From DUPQ01 sp022706885 (lineage in GTDB: Bacteria > Bacillota > Clostridia > DUPQ01): a DNA stretch of 64,000 nt. The notes beneath the pieces were generated by a model. The model ran no database searches and was not told the origin of the DNA. It saw only the letters and a program-made list of their open reading frames with translations. The position numbers and the translations under genes are program-made. Below, piece by piece: positions 8,474-15,747 of this stretch. The stretch spans positions 1 through 64,000 of the forward strand of contig JAKJBR010000001.1 in NCBI GenBank assembly GCA_022706885.1, read 5' to 3'. The first letter of the stretch is position 1. Each line of letters begins with the position of its first letter.

Positions 8474-10864
8474 TTAAATCAATTTATAGCTGACTTTCTT
8501 GACATGAGTACAGGCTATGAAGTCTTTTTCGGTTTCTTTTAACCGATCAAAATGTGCTCTCCTGTAGTTTATGACAGCTTCATCAATTTCGGAACGCATG
8601 GATAAATTGTTTTCCGATTTGAACTTTCTGACTTCCGCAATTGAATCCTTTACCGTTTCGCCAAATTCAATAATGGACTTGTCTACAGACACCGGCTTCT
8701 CCCATTGGGTGAGATGAATAGATTTTATTCCGACAAAATCTTTAAATCCTTTTAAATAGATGTACTCCGTTTCGTGAGGAATATAGATGGAATACATTTT
8801 CAAAACATTCAACAAACAATAGTAAATTGCATGCTGCGCGGACTTTCTTTCTTTAACACCATGTATATCCGGTCGGTATAAACGCTCTTTGACAATTTCA
8901 ATATAATAATCGCAAAGGTCTTTCCAAAACAAATCATCTACAATCTTACGAGCAAGACCTATCTCATACTCATTAAGCCATTTTGTAACATCTAAGATAG
9001 CTTCATTTGTTCTCTCAATAATCCATTTGTCAATCGGCAATAAATACTCGGGTACATATTTCGGATTATAATCGGTCAAATGTGAAAGAACGAATTTTGC
9101 GGAGTTCCATAGCTTAGTCATTAAACGATTAGATGCATCGCGCATCTCCTGTATATCGAAGTATGTATCAATGCCCAATCTGGCATTTGCCGCCCAATAC
9201 CTGATAGCATCAGCAGAATATTGATTAATCAATTCTCGTGGGGATAGTTTAGAATTGTCTTTTGATTTACTTATCTTTTCACCGGGTTTGGCAAGAACAA
9301 AGCCGCAAATCATAATATCCGACCAAGGTATATCATCGGTGTGATATAAGCTTTTTACAATAGTGTAGAAAGCCCATGTGCGAATTATTTCATGAGCCTG
9401 CGTTCTCATGCTCATCGGTATAAAACCCTCATTAATCCCGAATTCGGCAGCTTTATCGCAATTCAGTTGCGGTGTTATGGAAGATGTGGCCCATGTATCG
9501 AAAACCGCTTTGTCCGGTAAATACTCGTTGCAACCGCAATCACAGCCTTTGCCGGAATAATTTGTTTCCATCGGATTTACAGGTAATTGTTCGTACTCTG
9601 CAAAAACAGGTTTTCCGCAGTTTTTACAATACCAAACCGGAATGGGTATACCGAAATAGCGTTGGCGGGAAATGCACCAATCCCATTTCAAGTTCTCTAC
9701 CCAGTCAATATATCTGTTCTGCATATGTTCAGGATACCAGTTTACTCTATCCCCGGCTACAAGCAACTCTTCTTTTTTGCTTAAAACATCAATATACCAC
9801 TGTCTTGAAGGAATTATCTCCACTTCAGTACCGCAGCGCTCATGAACTGAAACAATATGAGTAAGCTTTTCAGATTTTAACAATACTCTCTTTTCTTCTA
9901 ATAACTCCACTATCTTTCTACGAGCTTCTTTAACCTTCATCCCCGCTATAAACGGAACATCTGAAGCAATTGTTCCGTCAGAAAGAATAACTTTCTTGTA
10001 TTCTAAGCCCTTCTGAGTAACCCATTCAACATCGGTTGTGTCTCCGAAAGTAGCACACATAACCGCTCCCGTTCCTTTATCAATAGCGACTTTTTCATCC
10101 GCCAATATAGGCACCTCAAAACCGTATAGCGGAACCTTGATAGTTTTTCCGATCAAATCCGAGTAACGGTTATCCTCAGGATTAACAAATACACAAACTA
10201 CACCGTAAAGCAGTTCGGGGCGTGTGGTGGCAATTTCCACCGTTATTTTTCCTTCACCAAAAGGTATATAATGAAAATATGTTTCAATTTCTTTTGAATC
10301 CAGTTCTGCTTGTGCTATTGAGGTTTGGCATTCAGTACACCAAAGAACCGGTGATTCTTTAATGTATGCATGACCTGCTCTTGCAAGCTCCAAGAATGAC
10401 TTCTGAGACAAACGCTGTGTATTGGAACTTATTGTAGTGTATTGCAAATTCCAATCGCAAGAAAACCCCATGGATTTCCACAGATTCATAAACTCGTCTT
10501 CATATTTTTTCGTTATTTCTATGCAACTTTTCTGAAACTGACTTCTTGGTATATCATGGGCTTTTATTCCCGTTTCCTTTTCCACCAAACGTTCTGAAGG
10601 AAGCCCGTTATCATCAAAACCGAACGGGTAAAAAACATTATACCCCTGCATACGGCGAAAACGTGCAATCATCTCTGCTTGTGTATAACTGAAAATATGC
10701 CCTATATGTAAACTTCCGCTGACAGTCGGAGGAGGTGTATCAATTGAATAAAGCGGGCGAGACACATCGGGTACAAACTTATATATGTTGTTATCTTCCC
10801 AAAACCGTTGCATTTCTTTTTCAACTGCTAAGCCGTCATATCTTTTTTCAAATTCTTCCACCAA
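8474..10864 (-). CDS. valS: Valyl-tRNA synthetase, type 2 (archaeal/rickettsial-like)
   Basis: 796 aa class I synthetase charging tRNA-Val. The HIGH signature (HIGHIF) is at ~residue 57 and the second signature is KISKS near 520. An editing domain lies between them with the conserved ATTRPE motif. Zn-type cysteine pairs (WCTEC near 170; CKNC and CDCGC at ~400-430) are visible. The protein lacks the ~80-residue C-terminal coiled coil of the usual ~880-aa bacterial ValS, which matches the shorter type-2 form of archaea and some bacteria. No T-box leader is recognisable upstream. Whether a second, bacterial-type valS exists elsewhere in the genome cannot be seen here. The ribosome site GGGAGG precedes the ATG. 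Confidence 0.92.
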   Translation of the reverse strand: MVEEFEKRYDGLAVEKEMQRFWEDNNIYKFVPDVSRPLYSIDTPPPTVSGSLHIGHIFSYTQAEMIARFRRMQGYNVFYPFGFDDNGLPSERLVEKETGIKAHDIPRSQFQKSCIEITKKYEDEFMNLWKSMGFSCDWNLQYTTISSNTQRLSQKSFLELARAGHAYIKESPVLWCTECQTSIAQAELDSKEIETYFHYIPFGEGKITVEIATTRPELLYGVVCVFVNPEDNRYSDLIGKTIKVPLYGFEVPILADEKVAIDKGTGAVMCATFGDTTDVEWVTQKGLEYKKVILSDGTIASDVPFIAGMKVKEARRKIVELLEEKRVLLKSEKLTHIVSVHERCGTEVEIIPSRQWYIDVLSKKEELLVAGDRVNWYPEHMQNRYIDWVENLKWDWCISRQRYFGIPIPVWYCKNCGKPVFAEYEQLPVNPMETNYSGKGCDCGCNEYLPDKAVFDTWATSSITPQLNCDKAAEFGINEGFIPMSMRTQAHEIIRTWAFYTIVKSLYHTDDIPWSDIMICGFVLAKPGEKISKSKDNSKLSPRELINQYSADAIRYWAANARLGIDTYFDIQEMRDASNRLMTKLWNSAKFVLSHLTDYNPKYVPEYLLPIDKWIIERTNEAILDVTKWLNEYEIGLARKIVDDLFWKDLCDYYIEIVKERLYRPDIHGVKERKSAQHAIYYCLLNVLKMYSIYIPHETEYIYLKGFKDFVGIKSIHLTQWEKPVSVDKSIIEFGETVKDSIAEVRKFKSENNLSMRSEIDEAVINYRRAHFDRLKETEKDFIACTHVKKVSYKLI

Positions 10865-10946
10865 TAATTCCTCCCTAAAGTCTTACCTAAAACATAATCA
10901 TCATGCCATAAAACTTATTTTAAAAATAACATAAAAATTGTTTTTC

Positions 10947-10987
10947 ATTATAGCACTTTCTTGCAAAACAATCCAACGTTTTGCAAG
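10947..10987 (-). promoter_or_regulatory. valS promoter with a perfect 10-bp inverted repeat over the -35
   Basis: Minus strand TTGGAT (10976-10971), an 18-bp spacer and TATAAT (10952-10947). A perfect inverted repeat CTTGCAAAAC / GTTTTGCAAG (10960-10969 and 10978-10987, 8-bp loop) straddles the -35. It could be an operator for valS. A weak terminator for dapL is less likely, because no T-run follows on the minus strand. Confidence 0.55.
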
Positions 10988-11035
10988 CCTGCTCTTTGTT
11001 GTGTTGCTTTTTCTCTATATAGTTTATTTGTCAGA

Positions 11036-12214
11036 CTAAAGAACCTTTCTCAGTCTTTCCACCGCTTCTATAGTGTTCTCTCTGCTTCCGAAGGATGTCA
11101 GTCTGAAATATCCTTCCCCGTTGTGGCCGAATCCGCTGCCGGGCGTTCCGACAACACATGTTTCATTTAGCAACAAGTCGAAGAATTCCCAGGACTTCAA
11201 ATTATTAGGGCAACTCATCCATATATACGGGGAGTTGTTTCCGCCTGTGTGATATATGCCTTTTTCCGTAAGAAGAGCGGAAATAAGTTTTGCATTATCC
11301 AGATAATACCTGATGTTATCTTTGCACTGCTTCATTCCTTCTTCTGTAAATACAGCTTCAGCACCTCTTTGTATGATATAGGATACTCCGTTAAGTTTAG
11401 TGCTCTGTCTCCTTACCCACATGTCGCGTAAGGAAAAACCTTCCAATATTAATTCTTTCTTTATTACCGTATAAGCACATCTTGTACCGGTAAATCCCGC
11501 AAGCTTGGAAAAACTGCAGAACTCTATGGCGCACTTTTCCGCTCCTTCAATCTCAAATATACTTCTCGGCAATTTATCATCGGTTATGAATGCTTCGTAT
11601 GCCGCATCAAAAAGTATTACGGAATTATGCTTCAAGGCATACTGCACCCATTTCTCCAGCTGCGCTTTGGAATATACGCTTCCGCAGGGATTGTTGGGTG
11701 AACACAGATATATCATATCGGCATGTCTTTTGTCCGGCATGGCAAGAAAATGATTTTCTTTGTTTGCATCGGCAAATATAATTTTCCTGCCGTCCATTAC
11801 GTTGGTATCCATATACACCGGATATACCGGATCGGGTATCATGACTATATTGTCTCTGGAGAAAATCTCCGTTATATTACCCAAATCGCTTTTTGCACCG
11901 TCCGATACGAATATCTCGCTTATATCAACAGTTACATTTCTTTTCTTGTAATGTTCGGAAATCTTTTCCCGCAAAAAGTCATAACCCTGGTCTGGAGCAT
12001 ATCCTCTGAAAGTTTCCGCTTTACCCATTTCCTCGGATGCCGCCTTCAAAGCTTCCACTACTTTTTTTGCCAAAGGTAATGTTACATCGCCTATTCCCAG
12101 GCTAATAACTTTCCTGTCCGGATGCGCCTTCTTATATGCCGCAACTTTTGTTGCTATATCCCTGAAAAGATAACTCTGTTTAAGATTGCCGTAGTTTACA
12201 TTCGGTTTTGCCAT
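11036..12214 (-). CDS. dapL: LL-diaminopimelate aminotransferase
   Basis: 392 aa from the ATG at 12214, which follows AGGAGAAG; a six-residue in-frame extension lacks such a site. This PLP-dependent fold-type I aminotransferase converts tetrahydrodipicolinate directly to LL-DAP, bypassing the succinyl or acetyl branches. Family marks are the N-terminal NVNYGNLKQSYLF, the SDGAKSD segment, the NNPCG motif and the PLP-lysine region SFSKLAGFTG. The adjacent dapF supplies the next step, so the pair covers the end of the meso-DAP/lysine pathway. It lies 20 nt after dapF on the same strand. Confidence 0.95.
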   Translation of the reverse strand: MAKPNVNYGNLKQSYLFRDIATKVAAYKKAHPDRKVISLGIGDVTLPLAKKVVEALKAASEEMGKAETFRGYAPDQGYDFLREKISEHYKKRNVTVDISEIFVSDGAKSDLGNITEIFSRDNIVMIPDPVYPVYMDTNVMDGRKIIFADANKENHFLAMPDKRHADMIYLCSPNNPCGSVYSKAQLEKWVQYALKHNSVILFDAAYEAFITDDKLPRSIFEIEGAEKCAIEFCSFSKLAGFTGTRCAYTVIKKELILEGFSLRDMWVRRQSTKLNGVSYIIQRGAEAVFTEEGMKQCKDNIRYYLDNAKLISALLTEKGIYHTGGNNSPYIWMSCPNNLKSWEFFDLLLNETCVVGTPGSGFGHNGEGYFRLTSFGSRENTIEAVERLRKVL

Positions 12215-12234
12215 ATTTCTTCTCCTTTTCAATG

Positions 12235-13116
12235 TTATATGTTAATTTCGGTATCAAACACATGCACGGCTTCGCCTTTCATAATAACTCTGCCGTCATC
12301 TGAATATATAATCTTTAATGTTCCGCCTCTCAATATAACGGACACTTCGCTGTTTCTTTCGCATATGCCGTTAAGTACGGCAGCAACCACCGTTGCACAT
12401 GCTCCCGTTCCGCAGGCCATAGTCTCTCCCGAACCTCTTTCATAGACTCTCATTTTTAAGGTGTTCCTGTCTATGATTTCCACAAACTCGGTATTTATCC
12501 TGTCGGGAAAATACGAATGCCTTTCAAAATCCGGACCTATATTATCCAAATCCAGTTTGTCCAGAGACTGCATAAGATTGCTTTTATTATCTTTGTCATT
12601 CATAAATATGACGCAGTGAGGATTTCCCATGGATACACAGGTCACATTGTACTTTTTCCCATCTACGACAAGAGGTTTGTTTATATATGTTTCCTCCCTG
12701 TTTGAGTTGTCATAAACCATAGGTATTTCTTTACGTTTCAGATACGCAATACCCATATCCACTTCCACCGAATCTATTTTTCCTTTTTTGTCGGGAAACA
12801 GTTTTAAGTGTTTTATTCCGCTTTTTGTTTCAATGTCCAACTTTAACTTATCGGTAAGCTTGTTGTCATACACATATTTTGCTACGCATCTTATGGCATT
12901 TCCGCACATGGCACCTTCCGAACCGTCCGAGTTGAACATCCTCATATAAAAGTGTGCAGTCTTTGAAGGCTGTATGAGAACCAGTCCGTCGGATCCTATC
13001 CCTTTATGCCTGTCGCTGAGTTTAATCGCCAAAGAAGAAGGGTTGTCAATCTTACATTCCATACAATCCACATATATGTAGTCGTTTCCCGCTCCGTGCA
13101 TTTTTGTAAATTTCAT
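12235..13116 (-). CDS. dapF: Diaminopimelate epimerase
   Basis: 293 aa. It racemises LL-DAP to meso-DAP for lysine and peptidoglycan. Both catalytic cysteines are present: C71 in the MCGNAIRC motif and C235 in the ACGTGA motif. The GAGND motif near the N-terminus is also intact. The length is slightly above the usual ~275 residues. It is the first gene of a dapF-dapL unit. A GGATGGAG ribosome site precedes the ATG. Confidence 0.96.
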   Translation of the reverse strand: MKFTKMHGAGNDYIYVDCMECKIDNPSSLAIKLSDRHKGIGSDGLVLIQPSKTAHFYMRMFNSDGSEGAMCGNAIRCVAKYVYDNKLTDKLKLDIETKSGIKHLKLFPDKKGKIDSVEVDMGIAYLKRKEIPMVYDNSNREETYINKPLVVDGKKYNVTCVSMGNPHCVIFMNDKDNKSNLMQSLDKLDLDNIGPDFERHSYFPDRINTEFVEIIDRNTLKMRVYERGSGETMACGTGACATVVAAVLNGICERNSEVSVILRGGTLKIIYSDDGRVIMKGEAVHVFDTEINI

Positions 13117-13136
13117 AATACTCCATCCTTTGTTTA

Positions 13137-13165
13137 ATTATATATAAAAACGGAGGTTTGGTAAA
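13137..13165 (-). promoter_or_regulatory. Predicted dapF-dapL promoter
   Basis: Minus strand TTTACC (13165-13160), a 17-bp spacer and TATAAT (13142-13137). The -35 is weak. Confidence 0.4.
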
Positions 13166-13320
13166 TATTTTTCCTATTATCGGTTAATTCAAGTTTCAAA
13201 CAAATTATGTAACAGTTTATGAAAAACTAATATCCGATGTCAGAATATCATAAATCGACAGGACTATATAATACCTCTGTGGGCTGTATAATTTAATAGA
13301 ATTTAACAATCTTATTACCC

Positions 13321-13336
13321 GTGAAACATGTTTCTC
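13321..13336. other. Palindrome built from parS half-sites in everted order
   Basis: GTGAAACA is followed directly by TGTTTCTC; the central 12 bp GAAACATGTTTC are a perfect palindrome. The genuine parS sites in this window read TGTTTCAC then GTGAAACA, so here the halves are swapped, with one mismatch. It lies about 50 bp upstream of the chromate-transporter start and could be an operator for that operon or coincidence. Confidence 0.4.
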
Positions 13337-13383
13337 TCTTAATATTTAACCTAAAACAGGCTATAATAAAAAGAGGAGGCTTT

Positions 13384-13947
13384 ATGAGGATTCTTCTGGA
13401 GTTGTATTGGATTTTTTTCAAAGTAGGATTGTTTACCTTCGGTGGAGGTTATACAATGCTGCCTCTTCTTCAAAAAGAGGTTGTGGAGAAAAAGAAGTGG
13501 CTCACTTCCGAGGAAATCATTGACTTCTATACCCTTAGCCAATGTACGCCGGGCATTATCGCCGTTAATGTGTCTACTTATATAGGTTTCAAGAAAAAAC
13601 GGTTCTGGGGAGGGATAATCAGTGCTTTGGGGGTGGCAACTCCGTCGATTATAGTTATAACGGTAATAGCGGCGGTTCTTACAAATTTTTTACACATAAA
13701 AGAAGTCGCTTACGCCTTTACCGGAATAAGAGTAGCCGTTACGGCACTTGTTATAGTTACAATAGTTGATATGTATAAAAAGTCGGTTGTGGACTGGCTT
13801 TGCATCATACTGTACATCGCATCCTTCCTTTTATCGGTACTTACTTCAATATCTCCGGTATTTATAGTATTGGGTGCCGGCATTACCGGACTGGTTCTGG
13901 GAACAAGAATGCGGGAGAGAAAAGGAGATAATGATGATATATCTTGA
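13384..13947 (+). CDS. Chromate transporter family, first half-size subunit
   Basis: 187 aa from the ATG at 13384 after a strong AGAGGAGG site; the open frame upstream is not needed. The sequence has about five or six hydrophobic helices and the CHR-family signatures F-x-F-G-G-G-Y near residue 20 and the SQCTPGI/ATYIG-like motif near 55-65. CHR proteins are inner-membrane anion transporters, some exporting chromate. Short CHR proteins work as pairs of homologous halves, and the second half is encoded next with a 14-nt overlap. The physiological substrate is not evident. Confidence 0.88.
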   Translation: MRILLELYWIFFKVGLFTFGGGYTMLPLLQKEVVEKKKWLTSEEIIDFYTLSQCTPGIIAVNVSTYIGFKKKRFWGGIISALGVATPSIIVITVIAAVLTNFLHIKEVAYAFTGIRVAVTALVIVTIVDMYKKSVVDWLCIILYIASFLLSVLTSISPVFIVLGAGITGLVLGTRMRERKGDNDDIS

Positions 13948-14500
13948 ACTGTTCTGGGAATTTTTTAAGATGGGTCTTTTCTCCGTAGGAGGAGGTCTTG
14001 CAACAATACCTTTCCTTTATGATATCGGAAGGAGATACGACTGGCTGGACACAGCCGTAATCCCCGATATGATAGCTATATCCGAGTCCACTCCGGGTCC
14101 CATAGGAATAAACATGGCAACTTATACGGGCTACACCGCTGCCGGTATTTTCGGTGCATTGATAGCATCCCTTGCAATCATTCTTCCTTCCGCTATCATT
14201 GTCCTTCTTATATCCGGGTTTTTGGCTTCTTTCGGTCGGGACAAGAGAGTTCTTAATACAATGTACGGATTGCGACCCGCTTCTTTGGGACTTATAACGG
14301 CTGCGGCTTTTATGCTTTTCAAAGTTTCGGTCATAACATATGATGCTTTTGTTGAATCGGGAAATATTCTTGATATAATCGATATAAAGGCTCTGGTATT
14401 GTTTGTTTGTTTACTGGTAATAAGACTGTTTTTCAGAAAAATACACCCGATATTGTTTATAGTCTTTGCCGGAGCAATCGGGATAATATTTAATTTTTAG
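13934..14500 (+). CDS. Chromate transporter family, second half-size subunit
   Basis: 188 aa. Two adjacent ATGs (13931 and 13934) are possible; the second has better spacing from GGAG. It is homologous to the preceding gene, with the FSVGGG and SESTPGPIG motifs and similar helices, as in paired short-chain CHR transporters in which the halves have opposite topology. Translational coupling through the overlap suggests an equimolar heterodimer. The gene pair is the normal two-gene form, not a frameshifted single gene. Confidence 0.88.
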   Translation: MIYLELFWEFFKMGLFSVGGGLATIPFLYDIGRRYDWLDTAVIPDMIAISESTPGPIGINMATYTGYTAAGIFGALIASLAIILPSAIIVLLISGFLASFGRDKRVLNTMYGLRPASLGLITAAAFMLFKVSVITYDAFVESGNILDIIDIKALVLFVCLLVIRLFFRKIHPILFIVFAGAIGIIFNF

Positions 14501-14508
14501 GGGGACTT

Positions 14509-15237
14509 ATGACTGATATTCTCAGAATACTTTTTTCCGCTATTGCACCTGTTGCAGCACTTATCATACTGCTTCTGGTAATTGACAGACATGACAGAGA
14601 GCCCGCAAAACTGTTAATCCAACAGTTTGTTGCGGGATGTCTAATAAGTATTCCGGCAATTTTTATAGAAAATTTTCTGGAAGGACTGAACATATTCTCC
14701 GGAACCATTCTGGGAGTAGCATATACCTCCTACATAGTAGCGGGTCTCACGGAGGAATCGCTTAAAAGAGCATCGGTATATCTTGTATCCTATCATAAAC
14801 CCGCTTACAATGAAAAACTGGACGGAATTATATACTGTGCTTTTGCGTCTTTGGGCTTTGCGGCGGTGGAGAATATTTTATATATAGTGAATTTCCAGGC
14901 GGAAAATCCTTCGATAGCCCTTTACAGAGGAATTTTCTCCGTTCCGGGGCACATGCTTTTTGCGGTTACAATGGGATATTACATATCGTTATCCAAATTC
15001 GCTCCGACTTATGCTCTGATGAGACGTTACAAAGTAAAGTCGTTATTGTATCCCGTTCTGCTTCACGGCACATTCAACTTTATTCTTTCGTTGAATATTC
15101 ACTGGCTTTTTGCATTTGTTCCTTTTGTAATATTCTTATGGATATTTAACATAAAAAAATTGCGTTCCTTCTCAAAAGAAAGTCGCTATTACAAAAACTT
15201 ATACGACAACAATAACCCTGATAACACAAGTATTTAA
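14509..15237 (+). CDS. PrsW-family intramembrane metalloprotease
   Basis: 242 aa polytopic membrane protein starting 8 nt after the second chromate-transporter gene, behind a GGGG ribosome site. The PrsW hallmarks are visible: EE at 82-83 (EESLKR), E121 in AAVEN, H148 (GHM) and H186 (LLHGTFN). In Bacillus subtilis PrsW starts regulated proteolysis of an anti-sigma factor, but many homologues have unknown targets and no sigma/anti-sigma pair is present here. A 9-bp terminator hairpin follows. Confidence 0.82.
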   Translation: MTDILRILFSAIAPVAALIILLLVIDRHDREPAKLLIQQFVAGCLISIPAIFIENFLEGLNIFSGTILGVAYTSYIVAGLTEESLKRASVYLVSYHKPAYNEKLDGIIYCAFASLGFAAVENILYIVNFQAENPSIALYRGIFSVPGHMLFAVTMGYYISLSKFAPTYALMRRYKVKSLLYPVLLHGTFNFILSLNIHWLFAFVPFVIFLWIFNIKKLRSFSKESRYYKNLYDNNNPDNTSI

Positions 15238-15255
15238 CTTATTTTTGCGCGAAAA

Positions 15256-15279
15256 AAAGCATCAGATGTTTGATGCTTT
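15256..15279. terminator. Bidirectional rho-independent terminator
   Basis: A perfect 9-bp stem AAAGCATCA/TGATGCTTT with a 6-nt loop is flanked by A- and T-rich tracts. It sits between the convergent PrsW gene and the 111-aa gene and can serve both strands. Confidence 0.8.
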
Positions 15280-15299
15280 CTTTATTTATTCAGATACTT

Positions 15300-15635
15300 C
15301 TACTTTTTAACGGATACAACGAACTTAATTACGTCTTCGCTTCCTGCCAATTCAACAAAGTTCTCGTCCGGAGCATTGTATTGAACTATCAGAAGTTCAT
15401 ATCCGTCGTCAATAATGCCTTCCCACCAGTGGATGCATTCGCTCTTCTTCATCTTAGCCTTCCTGATAAATCTGGGTAATTCATCAAGATTATTGCATCT
15501 TCTCTCTATCGTTGCGAAAATTTCCGCATATTTGGAATTTTCAACCGGCATCTTATACTTGCCTGCAGCTATATCAGCCAACGTTTTATCTAAATTCTTT
15601 ACTGCCAATACATATTGTTCTCTTTTTCTTGCCAT
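15300..15635 (-). CDS. Uncharacterised 111-aa protein
   Basis: Soluble, charged protein; I do not recognise the family. The N-terminal third is lysine-rich and helical, with a short helix-turn-like segment; a central KKSECIHWWEGIID stretch has paired tryptophans; the C-terminal part alternates as beta strands (YELLIVQY, KFVVSV). A strong AGGAGG site precedes the ATG and a good terminator follows, so it is a bona fide monocistronic gene. No membrane segment, signal peptide or nucleotide-binding motif is visible. Confidence 0.75.
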   Translation of the reverse strand: MARKREQYVLAVKNLDKTLADIAAGKYKMPVENSKYAEIFATIERRCNNLDELPRFIRKAKMKKSECIHWWEGIIDDGYELLIVQYNAPDENFVELAGSEDVIKFVVSVKK

Positions 15636-15747
15636 GTATAGATCCTCCTATTGCTGTCAGTCTTAATTAATTATATCTATTTTAGCCAAATATGTCCATA
15701 AAAATATTCCATAAATTTAGGCATATCTATTTGTATGATTTATACAG

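Noticed and set aside
10865..11035. T-box leader for valS
   Set aside because: Too short, and no T-box sequence or specifier stem is recognisable; only a promoter and palindrome are seen.
13384..14500. Frameshifted single chromate transporter
   Set aside because: Two complete half-size proteins with separate starts and ribosome sites are a known normal form of the family.
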